NCBI RefSeq assembly: GCF_000154825.1
Contig: NZ_DS560015.1
Span: forward strand, 521,052-585,051
Origin: Anaerofustis stercorihominis DSM 17244
GTDB lineage: Bacteria; Bacillota; Clostridia; Eubacteriales; Anaerofustaceae
Direction: 5' to 3'
DNA: 64,000 nucleotides
Below are positions 17,715-27,237 of the stretch, piece after piece. The translations under genes were made by a program, and so were the position numbers. Under the pieces are notes generated by a model. It had not been told where the DNA came from. It saw nothing but the letters and a program-made list of their open reading frames with translations, and searched no databases. The number at the start of each line of letters is the position of its first letter. Position 1 is the stretch's first letter.

Positions 17715-18934
17715 CAGCTTCTGTACTCTCCGTTTATTTTTACATATTCATAGCTTAAATCACAGCCCCATGCAGTTGCTTTTTCATTTCCCATATTCAT
17801 GTTTATATCTATTTCTATTTCAACTTGCTGTAGTATTTCAAGGGCTTTTTCTTCGTCAAAATCAAGAGCTATCCCGTCTTTATAAAGTTCGATTTCTCCT
17901 TTTGCACTCTTAAATGAAAGAGTAACGATATTTGGATTGAATTTTACTCCCGAATATCCTGCGGCACAAAGTACCCTGCCCCAGTTTGCGTCTTCTCCGA
18001 AGAATGCAGTTTTTACAAGAGAAGAACCTATTATGCTCTTGGCTATTTTCTTCGCATTTTCTTTCGTGTCGGCATTTAGTACATTTACTGCCATGAACTT
18101 CGTAGCCCCCTCTCCGTCTTTTACGATTTGAGTGGCAAGGTGTTTACATACAAAAGTAAAGGCATCTTTGAACACATTATAGTCCTTATGCTCTTTTGTA
18201 AGGAGTTCGTTTCCCGCCATGCCGTTAGCAAGGGCAATCACACTGTCGTTTGTCGAAGTATCTCCGTCAACGGAAATCATGTTATATGTATCGTCGGCTA
18301 TCTCTTTTAAAAGGTCTTTGAAAACAGCGTCGTCTATGTTTACGTCGGTAGTGATAAAGGAAAGCATTGTCGCCATGTTCGGATGTATCATTCCCGAACC
18401 TTTGGCTATACCTCCTATTTTGACTTTCTTATCGTCGATTATTATTTCAACCGCTTTATCTTTGATAAAAGTATCGGTGGTAAGGATACCTTCCGCACAG
18501 TTTATCCCGGAAACTATGTCATCATCGAGAGCAAGAGAAACTTCTCTTATACCGCTGATAATGGTATCCATAGGAAGCTGTACGCCGATTACTCCCGTAG
18601 AATTCACATATACGTCTTCGGGTTTTAATGCAAGACATGCAGCAGTCTCTTCAGCCATTTTATATGTATTGTTAAGCCCTTCTTCTCCCGTACAAGCATT
18701 TGCGTTACCGCTGTTGATGATTATGGCTCTTGCTTTTTTACCTTTATTATACAACTCCATATTATGAAGCACGCTTGAAGCCTTTACCTCATTTGTGGTA
18801 AATACCGCAGCTACATTGCAAGGCTTCTCTGAATATATAAGAGACATGTCTTTTCTCTTTCTCTTTAGTCCGGTAGACTTACCGGCAGCATAAAATCCTT
18901 TTGGTGCAACAACGCATCCTTTTTCTGTTTTCAT
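17714..18934 (-). CDS. argJ: Glutamate N-acetyltransferase / amino-acid acetyltransferase
   Basis: Bifunctional ArgJ recycles the acetyl group from N-acetylornithine to glutamate, and in some species also uses acetyl-CoA. At 406 residues it is the normal length. The self-cleavage site is in GMIHPNMATMLSF, where the Thr becomes the nucleophile of the beta chain. Other family blocks are TTNEVKAASV-like near residue 50, INSGNANACTG near 73 and the C-terminal CDLSYEYVKINGEYRS. An AGGAGT-type site precedes the start. The pathway order would be argC-argJ-argB-argD, but about 820 nt of repeat DNA lies between argC and argJ. Confidence 0.96.
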   Translation of the reverse strand: MKTEKGCVVAPKGFYAAGKSTGLKRKRKDMSLIYSEKPCNVAAVFTTNEVKASSVLHNMELYNKGKKARAIIINSGNANACTGEEGLNNTYKMAEETAACLALKPEDVYVNSTGVIGVQLPMDTIISGIREVSLALDDDIVSGINCAEGILTTDTFIKDKAVEIIIDDKKVKIGGIAKGSGMIHPNMATMLSFITTDVNIDDAVFKDLLKEIADDTYNMISVDGDTSTNDSVIALANGMAGNELLTKEHKDYNVFKDAFTFVCKHLATQIVKDGEGATKFMAVNVLNADTKENAKKIAKSIIGSSLVKTAFFGEDANWGRVLCAAGYSGVKFNPNIVTLSFKSAKGEIELYKDGIALDFDEEKALEILQQVEIEIDINMNMGNEKATAWGCDLSYEYVKINGEYRS

Positions 18935-18949
18935 TGTTATACTCCTTAC

Positions 18950-19745
18950 TATTATTTGTAAGGCTTTGCCTTACAATTCCTATAAGGGACTTTGCCCCTT
19001 ACACCATGCTTAAACTTTGCTCGCCCTAATTTGCAAATATTCCTAAAGCAAATCTGCTCATATTATTTAGTGTACTTCGTACACACAGATTTTAATTAAT
19101 TAAAATCTAAAAATCTTCCCTAAAAGATTTAATTAGTCAATTTAAGAATAAAGGACTTCACTCAATCGCCGTAATGGCTTTTACACTGCTCGATGTAACT
19201 GTTAGCTATTTCGAAGAAATAGGCGTATATTATTTATAGAATACGCTCAGTCGATAAATTGATAAACAACATGAACAAATTCGCTTTAGCGATATTTGTG
19301 AATTATTAAGAAACGCTACCCGCGTTTCTTAGAAAAGAAGCTACTCCATCCTTCAATTAAACATTTATATATTATAAAAAATAATAACTTTTCATTAATA
19401 AGGGGCGGGAGAGCGACTGTTTCACAAAATATTCTTATATTAAAGTTTATAACTCTTTCAGGTAAATAGCGGGTGATATTCTTAAATAAGTTAAAGATCC
19501 CTTTTGCCGAAGGCTTAGCACCACGCAGTGGAAGAATTTGACTGTTTACCCATTTAATAAATGGACTGGATTTTATTAAAATCCAGATGTGCCTTGGCAC
19601 ATTAAACAACACGAGCGGATTTGCGTCAGCAAGATTTGCGAGTTTCCATAAGTTTTTTTTCTTCGGAAAAAACTTCGCAGGGTTCCTAAGGGACGGAGTC
19701 CCTTATAACAGGGTTTTAAGGGTGGATAGCCCTTAATCCTTTCTT
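18950..19745. repeat. Intergenic repeat copy A, large element with inverted ends, inside the arg operon
   Basis: This 825-nt gene-free stretch has long imperfect inverted ends. The left arm is about 18981-19107 and the right arm about 19568-19707. Both arms contain a TATAAGGGAC hairpin, then a GCAAAT...GCAAATC block, then a TGT...ACA hairpin, then a GATTTTA...TAAAATC palindrome at the inner end. Between them are further hairpins, such as CGAAGAAATAG and TTCGCTTTAGCGA. Parts recur at 25.0, 28.4, 49.4 and 50.4 kb. No conserved coding frame is convincing. It is best described as a non-autonomous, MITE-like or structured-RNA repeat. The family is not one I recognise. Confidence 0.7.
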
Positions 19746-19759
19746 TCTTTTAAAAGAAA

Positions 19760-20797
19760 TCATATATACATAGGAACAAAATCAATCCCTTCTTTTTCAC
19801 CAAAGCCGAACATTATGTTCATATTCTGCACCGCCTGTGATGAAGCACCTTTCATAAGGTTATCGATAACGCTTGATACTATGACTCTGTTCACTCTCTT
19901 ATCGAGAACAAAGCTCGTATCTAAGATATTAGTTCCTTTTACGTAATTGGTTACGGGAAGGTCTCCCGTTTCTCTCAGCCTTATAAAATATTCATCTTTG
20001 TAATATTTTTCATAAGCTTCTTTTATATCACTTTCCCCTACTCCCTCGTTTACATTTGCATAAATAGTAGTCAAAATCCCTTTGTTCATAGGTACCAAAT
20101 GAGGAGTGAAAGATAAAGTTATATCTTCTCCAAGCTTGGATAACTGCTCTTCTATTTCCGGAGTGTGTCTGTGAGTTCCTATTCCATACACTTTTATGCT
20201 TTCGTTGCATTCGCAGAATAAAGACCCGGTCGCGGCTTTTCTGCCCGCTCCGCTGACACCCGACTTTGCGTCTATAATGATAGAATTTATATCTATAAGT
20301 TTTTCCTTTACCAAAGGATAAAGAGATAATATGGAACAAGTAGTGTAACATCCCGGATTTGCAAGAAGTCTCGTTCCTTTGATATTTTCTCTTTCTATTT
20401 CACATAAACCGTAGACACTTTCACTGAGCACATCTTCGCCGTAATGTTTTGTCTTGTACCATTCTTCATATGTATCTATATCACTGAGCCTGAAATCCGC
20501 CCCAAGGTCTATCACCTTTGTTTTTTCCAAGACTTCCTTAGTTACGACTTTTGAAGCTACTCCGTGAGGAAGAGCCATGAATACCACATCGCATTCATCC
20601 GCAAATTCATTCATATCACTATCCAGACATTCTCCGTCTTCTATATCTTTAAAAGCCTTATATACATCGCTGAAATCCTGCCCAACATAACTGTGGGAAC
20701 CCAGCTTTATATTTCCTACTTCTTTATGTTTTTTAAGTATACTTACAAGGATCGCTCCGGTATAACCCGTAGCTCCCAAAATACCGACATTTATCAT
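19760..20797 (-). CDS. argC: N-acetyl-gamma-glutamyl-phosphate reductase
   Basis: NADPH-dependent reduction of N-acetylglutamyl phosphate to the semialdehyde, third step of arginine synthesis. The start at 20797 is preferred over an ATG 33 nt upstream because GGAGG lies 7 nt before it and the protein then begins MINVGILGATGYTG, the canonical Rossmann motif. That gives 345 residues, the family length. The catalytic cysteine lies in LLANPGCYTTCSIL near residue 146. GTHRHTPEIEQ-like and HLVPMNKGIL segments follow. It is 34 nt downstream of coaE and is separated from argJ by repeat copy A. Confidence 0.95.
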   Translation of the reverse strand: MINVGILGATGYTGAILVSILKKHKEVGNIKLGSHSYVGQDFSDVYKAFKDIEDGECLDSDMNEFADECDVVFMALPHGVASKVVTKEVLEKTKVIDLGADFRLSDIDTYEEWYKTKHYGEDVLSESVYGLCEIERENIKGTRLLANPGCYTTCSILSLYPLVKEKLIDINSIIIDAKSGVSGAGRKAATGSLFCECNESIKVYGIGTHRHTPEIEEQLSKLGEDITLSFTPHLVPMNKGILTTIYANVNEGVGESDIKEAYEKYYKDEYFIRLRETGDLPVTNYVKGTNILDTSFVLDKRVNRVIVSSVIDNLMKGASSQAVQNMNIMFGFGEKEGIDFVPMYI

Positions 20798-20831
20798 TTC
20801 GTTACCTCCATAATATGATACATTATACATA

Positions 20832-21455
20832 TTAATGTATATTTATGCAAGTATTATTTTTAGAAAATTTACTCTGATATACTTTTTTGATATTATCTTT
20901 TAGCTCACTGTAATTCCCGTCATTATTTACGACTATATCCGAAAACTTTATTTTCTCTCCCGGACTCATTTGAGCTTCTATCCTCTTTATTGCGTCTTCC
21001 TTACTTATCTTATCCCGAAGCATTACCCTCTTAAGCTGGATATCGTAAGAAGTATAAATAAGCATTACCACATCTACAAAACCCGTAAGCTTTTCTTCTA
21101 TGAGTAAAGGGCAGTCATAAACAACGTAAGGCTCTTCTTGATTTCTATATTTATTAACAAGCTCATTGAATCTATTCGTTACTTCGGGGTGAACGATATC
21201 ATTTAACTTTATCCTTGCTTTCTCATCGGAGAAAACCAGAGCCCCCATTTTTATCCTGTTGAGCTCTCCGTTTTCCGTGATAAATTCTTTGCCGAATTCA
21301 TTTTCTATTTTATTTAGTCCCCTGCTTCCTTTTTCCACAGCTTCTCTGCTGATTTTATCTGCATCGATTATGGGGATATCGAATTCTTTATTGAGTATTT
21401 CACTTGCGGAACTCTTTCCCGTTCCTATTGAACCGGTAAGACCTATTATTTTCAT
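20832..21455 (-). CDS. coaE: Dephospho-CoA kinase
   Basis: Last step of CoA biosynthesis, phosphorylating the ribose of dephospho-CoA. The start at 21455 gives MKIIGLTGSIGTGKS with the P-loop GSIGTGKS at the N-terminus. The ATG shares its A with the polA stop codon (TAATG), so translation is coupled. An ATG 18 nt further upstream would give an uncharacteristic six-residue extension. 207 residues. Other family blocks are DADKISREAVEKG near residue 32, the lid region with YDCPLLIE near 105 and QLKRVMLRD near 132. The polA-coaE order is common in Firmicutes. Confidence 0.95.
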   Translation of the reverse strand: MKIIGLTGSIGTGKSSASEILNKEFDIPIIDADKISREAVEKGSRGLNKIENEFGKEFITENGELNRIKMGALVFSDEKARIKLNDIVHPEVTNRFNELVNKYRNQEEPYVVYDCPLLIEEKLTGFVDVVMLIYTSYDIQLKRVMLRDKISKEDAIKRIEAQMSPGEKIKFSDIVVNNDGNYSELKDNIKKVYQSKFSKNNTCINIH

Positions 21456-24121
21456 TATTTCGCCTCGAACCAAGTTTTTCCCACAGAGATATCAGCCTTA
21501 AGCGGACATGACATATCTACCACGTTTTCCATTTTATCTTTTAGAAGTGCCTTTACTTCCTCTACTTCTTCCATAGGTGTATCGATTATAAGCTCATCGT
21601 GTACCTGAAGAATTAGTTTTGCTTTAAGCTTTCTCTTATTAAGTTCGTTTTGAACATTAACCATAGCAAGTTTTATAATATCCGCCGCACTTCCCTGAAT
21701 AGGAGTGTTGAGTGCCGTCCTCTCTCCGAAGGACCTTACGTTAAAATTCTTGGAGTATATTTCATTTATATATCTTCTTCTGTTGAACATAGTCGTAACA
21801 TATCCTTGTTCTTTTGCGGTAACTACTATATCTTCCATGTATTTACATACTCCCGGATATTTGGAAAGGTAAGTATCTATATATTCCTTTGCGTCTTTTC
21901 TTGCAATACTAAGACCCTTTGCAAGACCGAAATCACTTATCCCGTAAACTATACCGAAGTTTACCGCTTTTGCACTGCTTCTCATTTCGGATGTCACTTC
22001 ATCTATAGGCACATTAAATACTTCGCTTGCTGTCCTTGTATGAATATCTTCATTGTTCTTAAATGAATTTATCAGCTTTTCGTCCTTTGAAATATGAGCA
22101 AGCACTCTAAGTTCGATTTGAGAATAATCCGCATCAACCAGTACATTATTTTCACTGCTTGAGATAAATACCTTCCTTATTATCCTTCCCTCTTCCGTCC
22201 TTACGGGGATATTCTGAAGATTGGGATTGGATGAAGATATCCTGCCCGTTGTGGTTATGGTTTGATTAAAGGTGGAATGTATCTTATTGGTATCCTTATC
22301 TATAAGACTGACCAAACCTTTAACATAAGTGGAATTGAGCTTGCTTATCTGCCTTAAGTCTATTATCATAGGGATTATTGGATGATGATCTCTTAATTTT
22401 TCAAGGACTTCTATATTCGTCGAGTATCCCGTCTTTGTCTTTTTAAGTGCGGGAAGCCCCATTTTATCGAATAAAACATGACCGAGCTGTTTCGTGGAAT
22501 TCACATTAAAATCCTCATCTTCGCCCGCGGCTTCTCTTATATTTCTTGTAAGATCCTCTACCCTTTTATCAAAATCCACACCAAGCTCTTCAAGAGTATT
22601 CAAATCTACTTTGAACCCTTCAAGTTCCATATCACCTAAAACATACATCAGTTTATGCTCTATATTTTGATATAAGTCTTCCATTTCCTCTTCTTTAATT
22701 TTTTCCTTAAAAATCCCAGCAAGAGAATATATGCTTTTAGCTTTTTTCATCTGCATATTGTATTTATTGTTGTCTTCTATATCAAGAAAGCTCTGCTGTA
22801 CGGCTTCGCCTTTTTCTTCTTCCAAATCTATATCGAGATATTTCTTGCTCATTACTTCGAGAGAATATCTTTCATCGCTTGGATTTAAAACATATCCCCC
22901 GAGATAAATATCAAATCTGCAATGTATATCATCATATCCCTGAGACACAAACACTTTATAAACGTCTTTAAAGTTATGAGTAACTATATCAAGTCCGCTT
23001 CTCATTATTTTTACCAGTTCACTTATGTCCGATACGCTGCTGTCATAAAGATAAAAATTATCTTTATCAAAAATCATGGCACTTTTTATCGTCTTTAAAT
23101 CGTCGCTTAAAACAAAATAAACACTGAGGGATTTTTTATCTTTGATATTATTTAAAACTTCATCCAATGATATATCTTTCGAAATGGTTTTATATTCTTC
23201 TTTTATATGAGAAAAATCGTCTTTTTCGTTTTCTTTATTATCTTCCCTCGTGTCATTGGCTTTTACACCAAGCTTTTTGATTATTGATTTTAAATCAAGC
23301 TCACGGAGTATAGAGATGAATTCTTCGTTTTCAAAATTAAAGTTACATTCCTCGTTTAAATCTAAGTCAATATCCATATTTACTTCAATGGTTCCCAAGT
23401 CTTTACTTAAGAAAGCATTGTCTTTATCATTTATAAGCTTTTCCTGTAATTTACCTTTTATTTCCTCTATATGTTCATAAACTCCGTCCAAATCAGAATA
23501 CTTTTCAAGCAAATTAAGAGCGGTCTTTTCCCCCACTCCTTTTACTCCCGGGATATTATCCGACTTATCGCCCATCAATGCCTTAAGGTCTATCATCTGC
23601 TTAGGCGTAAGGTTATACTTCTCTTTTAAATAATCCTCATTAATCACTTCGATATCGCTTATACCCCTTTTTGAATAGAGTATCTTAGTATGTTCCGATA
23701 CAAGCTGGAATGAATCTCTGTCTCCGGTAATTACTACGGTATCTATACCTTCTTTGTCAGCCACTTCACTTACGCTTCCTATTATATCATCGGCTTCATA
23801 ATCGTCTACTTTCAAAGAGATGATATTTGCTGCGTCAAGGAGCCTTTCTATATAAGGTATCTGCTCCCTCAGCTCTTCGGGCATACTTTGTCTTCCCGCT
23901 TTATAATCGGCGTATTTATCGTGTCTGAAATTCTTATGTCCCTTATCGAACGCCGCATATAAATAATTTGGTTTTTCATCGCTTATCAATTTTAATATTA
24001 TATTTAAAAATCCGTAAACCGCATTGGTTGAAATACCTTTCGGAGAATGCATGGGTCTTACCCCGAAAAAGCATTTATAAATAATCGAATATGCGTCTAT
24101 AATAACAAGTTTTTTCTTCAT
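21455..24121 (-). CDS. polA: DNA polymerase I
   Basis: Repair and Okazaki-fragment processing polymerase. 888 residues in three parts. The 5'-nuclease domain is residues 1-290, with FDKGHKNFRHDKYADYKAGR, DDYEADDIIG and the helix-hairpin-helix GVKGVGEKTALNLL. A degenerate 3'-5' exonuclease-like domain is about 310-480; the catalytic acidic motif is not evident (SLSVYFVLSDD in place of DTE), as in Bacillus and clostridial enzymes. The polymerase domain is 490-888, with motif A VDADYSQIELRVLAH, the O-helix RSSAKAVNFGIVYG and motif C LQVHDELIID. Proofreading is probably absent, inferred from the missing residues. First gene of polA-coaE-argC. Confidence 0.97.
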   Translation of the reverse strand: MKKKLVIIDAYSIIYKCFFGVRPMHSPKGISTNAVYGFLNIILKLISDEKPNYLYAAFDKGHKNFRHDKYADYKAGRQSMPEELREQIPYIERLLDAANIISLKVDDYEADDIIGSVSEVADKEGIDTVVITGDRDSFQLVSEHTKILYSKRGISDIEVINEDYLKEKYNLTPKQMIDLKALMGDKSDNIPGVKGVGEKTALNLLEKYSDLDGVYEHIEEIKGKLQEKLINDKDNAFLSKDLGTIEVNMDIDLDLNEECNFNFENEEFISILRELDLKSIIKKLGVKANDTREDNKENEKDDFSHIKEEYKTISKDISLDEVLNNIKDKKSLSVYFVLSDDLKTIKSAMIFDKDNFYLYDSSVSDISELVKIMRSGLDIVTHNFKDVYKVFVSQGYDDIHCRFDIYLGGYVLNPSDERYSLEVMSKKYLDIDLEEEKGEAVQQSFLDIEDNNKYNMQMKKAKSIYSLAGIFKEKIKEEEMEDLYQNIEHKLMYVLGDMELEGFKVDLNTLEELGVDFDKRVEDLTRNIREAAGEDEDFNVNSTKQLGHVLFDKMGLPALKKTKTGYSTNIEVLEKLRDHHPIIPMIIDLRQISKLNSTYVKGLVSLIDKDTNKIHSTFNQTITTTGRISSSNPNLQNIPVRTEEGRIIRKVFISSSENNVLVDADYSQIELRVLAHISKDEKLINSFKNNEDIHTRTASEVFNVPIDEVTSEMRSSAKAVNFGIVYGISDFGLAKGLSIARKDAKEYIDTYLSKYPGVCKYMEDIVVTAKEQGYVTTMFNRRRYINEIYSKNFNVRSFGERTALNTPIQGSAADIIKLAMVNVQNELNKRKLKAKLILQVHDELIIDTPMEEVEEVKALLKDKMENVVDMSCPLKADISVGKTWFEAK

Positions 24122-24253
24122 TGTGTCCTCTCATTCCGTTTAAAATCTTCTTATAAAGGATAACATAAATACGTGGAAAAATAAACATGTTACACCTTTT
24201 TCTTGAAGCGTAATTCTGTTATACTATTTTTGACATTAACTTAGGAGAATATT

Positions 24254-24964
24254 ATGGATTTAAGAGAATATTTAAAAGCGGGACTAAAAAAATCAGGTAT
24301 AGAAATAGAAGATAACAAGGCAGAAAAACTATTAAAATTCATGGAAATAGTTTTAAGAGAAAATAAGAAATTCAACCTTACGGCTATAACCGACGAAAAA
24401 GAGTTCATCGAAAAGCATATAATCGACAGTGCCATAGCGGTAAAATACATAAAAAACGAAGGGAAACTCATAGATATAGGTTCGGGAGCGGGAATGCCGG
24501 GAATAATCATAAAAATATTAAATGATGATATGGATATACTTCTCCTTGACAGTTTAAACAAAAGAGTAAATTATTTGAACGAAACAATAAAAGAACTTGA
24601 ACTAAATAATATAGAAGCCATACATGCAAGAGCCGAAGAACTTTCTCACGATAAAGACTACAGAGAAAGTTTTGATTATGTGACCGCAAGAGCGGTAGCT
24701 AAGCTAAATGTACTTACCGAGTACACCACTCCTTTTATAAAATCAGGAGGTAAATTCATAGCTTTAAAGGGAAGCAGAGGAAATGAAGAATTAGAGGAAA
24801 GCAAAAATGCGATAGGTTCACTTTCATGCAAACTACTGGACACTCATAAGATAAATCTTCCATACTCAAATGCAGAAAGGGATATAATCGTAATAGAAAA
24901 GATAAAACCGACTTTAGACAGATATCCGAGAAAGCAGGCGAAAATCAAAAAAAGTCCTCTATAA
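24254..24964 (+). CDS. rsmG: 16S rRNA (guanine527-N7)-methyltransferase
   Basis: 236 residues, SAM-dependent methyltransferase of the GidB/RsmG family acting on 16S rRNA G527. The family blocks are NLTAITDEKEFIEKHIIDSA near residue 40, the SAM-binding IDIGSGAGMPGI near 74, VTARAVAKLNVLTEY near 140 and ALKGSRGNEEL near 168. The C-terminus ends with the typical YPRKQAKIKKSPL. An AGGAG site precedes the ATG. In most Firmicutes it sits near mnmG, parA or parB; here it stands alone, divergent from polA. Confidence 0.95.
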   Translation: MDLREYLKAGLKKSGIEIEDNKAEKLLKFMEIVLRENKKFNLTAITDEKEFIEKHIIDSAIAVKYIKNEGKLIDIGSGAGMPGIIIKILNDDMDILLLDSLNKRVNYLNETIKELELNNIEAIHARAEELSHDKDYRESFDYVTARAVAKLNVLTEYTTPFIKSGGKFIALKGSRGNEELEESKNAIGSLSCKLLDTHKINLPYSNAERDIIVIEKIKPTLDRYPRKQAKIKKSPL

Positions 24965-25119
24965 AAGGCGATACCAAAAAACCACTGAGAGCTCCCCTTC
25001 CTCAAATAAAAACCGGCTCGTCAGGTTTTCATATCTTCCTAAAGCAAATTTTGATAATAAAATAAATTCGAAATGATGTATAAAACGTATTTCACACATC
25101 CGAAATCAAAGCAAATCTT
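24965..25119. repeat. Intergenic repeat copy B (partial) after rsmG
   Basis: Within this stretch TTCCTAAAGCAAAT (25036-25049) and the following ATGATGTAT...ATTTCACACATC hairpin (about 25072-25100) match the arm of copy A at 19041-19085 in sequence and layout. The rest, including GGCTCGTCAGG, is diverged. It appears to be a decayed partial copy. Confidence 0.5.
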
Positions 25120-25147
25120 AAAAAGACTTCAAAGAAGTCTTTTTTTA
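25120..25147 (+). terminator. Terminator downstream of rsmG and repeat B
   Basis: AAAAAGACTTC (25120-25130) and GAAGTCTTTTT (25134-25144), followed by more T's. The 11-bp stem with a 3-nt loop is a standard terminator, though it lies 156 nt past rsmG. Confidence 0.7.
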
Positions 25148-25633
25148 ATATCGATTAAATTAATTATTACAAAAATCCTTTCGTTCCCAATATCAGTCTG
25201 AAGACCTAATATATTTTATAAATAAAATATATATTTCTGCATAATATTAACAGTAAAAATCTGACCGATATTCATTAACAGTCTATCACCTTATAAAAAA
25301 CTATAAAGGTTAATAATTATTTTAAGGTAATATAAGTTATATGACCTAAGTAATTTTAAGCTTTTTATTATTTACATTAAATAAACTTCAAATAATTATC
25401 CATACATTTTAAGTATTTAAGTTCTCGGATAATTTATATATAAAAGAGTAAATATGTTTTATATCTTTTGAAGATCATATCAGCTTTACGCATTATAAAT
25501 TTCCCCAAATAAATCAATTATTTTAAAATCCTTAAATCCTATTTTAAAATATTTTAACTTATTCTTTAATTATAAATCCATTTAAAATAATATTGATAAA
25601 TTTGATATTGCTTTTATGAATAAAAATATGTTT
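25148..25633. other. A+T-rich intergenic stretch, nothing recognised
   Basis: About 490 nt between the terminator and the TetR gene. Very A+T-rich on both strands, no ORF with a ribosome site, and no stable hairpin with a T-tail. It may hold decayed repeat sequence. Confidence 0.5.
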
Positions 25634-26218
25634 TTACTTCTCGGACGGTTCACCTCTATCGGTTTTGATATTTTCTGCTATCATTTTCAGGATACCCTTG
25701 GAAGTTATGTTGTACACCAACTCGATTATTTCTTCTTCACTATAGTCTTTATTATTCTTTATCCACTTCTTTATAAGCCCGAAGCAAGCCGATACATGAT
25801 ATTCTATGATATATTCGAATTTCTTTTCATTGACAAGTTCAAACTGACTCTTTATAAAGGGAATAAGAAATTCTTTTACCTTATCCTCCAAAATATAATG
25901 ATGATGATTTTTTAAAAGCAGTTCTATATACTTTTCCTTTGACTTAAATATACTTAAAAACATATACATTATCTTGTCGCTGTTCAAGGCGGTCTCAAAA
26001 CTATCTATATTAGAGAAGGCTTCTCTCGGTGAAGTCATTATATCTTCTATCGCCTCATCCAGTAAATCGTATATGTTTTCAAAGTAGGAATAAAATGTGG
26101 AGCGGTTATATCCGCTGAGTTCGCACAGCTCCCTTATTGATATCTTATCTATCGTTTTTATTTGATATAACTGCCAAAATGCTGTTATAAAATCGTTTCT
26201 GGTCTCTTCTCTCTTCAT
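25634..26218 (-). CDS. TetR/AcrR family transcriptional regulator
   Basis: 194 residues. The N-terminal three-helix DNA-binding domain (residues 8-55) reads FITAFWQLYQIKTIDKISIRELCELSGYNRSTFYSYFENIYDLLDE, the classic TetR pattern with the STFYxYF recognition helix. The C-terminal helices are ligand-binding and give no substrate clue. It is divergent from an ABC ATPase/permease pair 122 nt away, so it probably represses that exporter. A perfect ACATT-AG-AATGT palindrome in the intergenic region overlaps the transporter's -35 box. Confidence 0.92.
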   Translation of the reverse strand: MKREETRNDFITAFWQLYQIKTIDKISIRELCELSGYNRSTFYSYFENIYDLLDEAIEDIMTSPREAFSNIDSFETALNSDKIMYMFLSIFKSKEKYIELLLKNHHHYILEDKVKEFLIPFIKSQFELVNEKKFEYIIEYHVSACFGLIKKWIKNNKDYSEEEIIELVYNITSKGILKMIAENIKTDRGEPSEK

Positions 26219-26290
26219 GTAAATACCTCGAAATCATTATAACTCAAAACCGACAATTTGTATATAATTGTTGATTGATTTAAGTGAGCC

Positions 26291-26317
26291 TTGACATTAG
26301 AATGTTATAGATATAAA
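26291..26317 (+). promoter_or_regulatory. Exporter promoter with overlapping palindrome
   Basis: TTGACA (26291-26296) and TATAAA (26312-26317) are 15 nt apart. The palindrome ACATTAGAATGT-like (26294-26305, arms ACATT and AATGT) overlaps the -35 box. A second inverted repeat, ACAATT-N7-AATTGT, lies at about 26253-26271. Both are candidate TetR sites. Confidence 0.45.
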
Positions 26318-26340
26318 AAATGACATAAGGAGTGTGATTT

Positions 26341-27237
26341 ATGAATACTATCGAAATAAGTCATTTAACCAAAGACTACGGAAATCACAAAGGTGTATTC
26401 GATGTTTCTCTGAGTATTAAAAAAGGAGAAGTCTACGGATATCTCGGTCCCAACGGAGCGGGCAAATCCACGACGATGAGACATCTAATGGGCTTTGTAA
26501 GACCCGAAGTCGGAAGTGTAAAGATAAATGATATGGAATGTTGGGATGATCAAAAGAAACTTCAGGAAGATATGGGGTACCTTGCGGGAGAAATCGCTCT
26601 TCCCGAAGATATGAACGGTCTTAAATATTTAAAGCTGATTGCGAACATGAGACATATGAAGAGTTTTGCTCATGCGGAAGAACTGCTTGATCTATTCAAA
26701 ATAGACCCAAATTCAAACATCAAGAGCATGTCTAAAGGAATGAAGCAGAAAGTAGCCATAGTCGCGGCTTTTATGCACGACCCGGAAATACTTCTCCTCG
26801 ATGAACCCACGAGCGGTCTGGATCCTTTGATGCAAAATAACTTTATAGAACTTATACAAAAGGAAAAATCAAAAGGAAAGACCATAATCCTTTCTTCTCA
26901 TATATTCGAAGAAGTGGAAAAGACATGCGACAGAGTGGGTATGATAAGAAACGGTAAATTAATAAAAGAATTTACCATAGACGAACTTAAACATTCAAAA
27001 CTCAAGACGTATAAAGTGGAACTTAAAAATGACAATGACGTACAAAATCTGAAACTAAAATTCCCCGACGCAAAATTCAAAGAAGCGGAAAAACAAATGA
27101 TAATCTCTATAAACGACAAAGATATAAACACTTTGATAGGAGAATTATCAAAATGCGACATAAACTTTCTAAAGGAAGAAAAACATACGCTTGAAGAATA
27201 CTTCATGCAGTTCTACGGAGGTAATGACAATGTTTAG
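26341..27237 (+). CDS. ABC transporter ATP-binding protein (exporter type)
   Basis: 298 residues, cytoplasmic ATPase. Walker A is GPNGAGKST near residue 38. The signature SMSKGMKQK is near 137. Walker B LLLDEPTSGLDP is near 158, followed by the switch SSHIFEEVEKTCDRV. The extra C-terminal domain of about 80 residues is typical of drug or lantibiotic export ATPases (CcmA/DrrA type). A GGAGTG-type ribosome site supports the start. It overlaps the permease gene by 8 nt. The substrate is unknown; TetR control suggests a toxic compound. Confidence 0.92.
   Translation: MNTIEISHLTKDYGNHKGVFDVSLSIKKGEVYGYLGPNGAGKSTTMRHLMGFVRPEVGSVKINDMECWDDQKKLQEDMGYLAGEIALPEDMNGLKYLKLIANMRHMKSFAHAEELLDLFKIDPNSNIKSMSKGMKQKVAIVAAFMHDPEILLLDEPTSGLDPLMQNNFIELIQKEKSKGKTIILSSHIFEEVEKTCDRVGMIRNGKLIKEFTIDELKHSKLKTYKVELKNDNDVQNLKLKFPDAKFKEAEKQMIISINDKDINTLIGELSKCDINFLKEEKHTLEEYFMQFYGGNDNV

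Noticed and set aside
19316-19612. 98-codon minus-strand frame inside repeat copy A; a similar translation (FNL.K..TR.LPERV) occurs in copy E
   Set aside because: Copy E has a stop in the same frame, base changes fall at first and second positions as well as third, and no ribosome site precedes it. It is better explained by DNA-level similarity of the repeat.
20798-20830. Upstream ATG of argC adding 11 residues
   Set aside because: The ribosome site GGAGG lies between that ATG and the one at 20797, so only the inner start is used.
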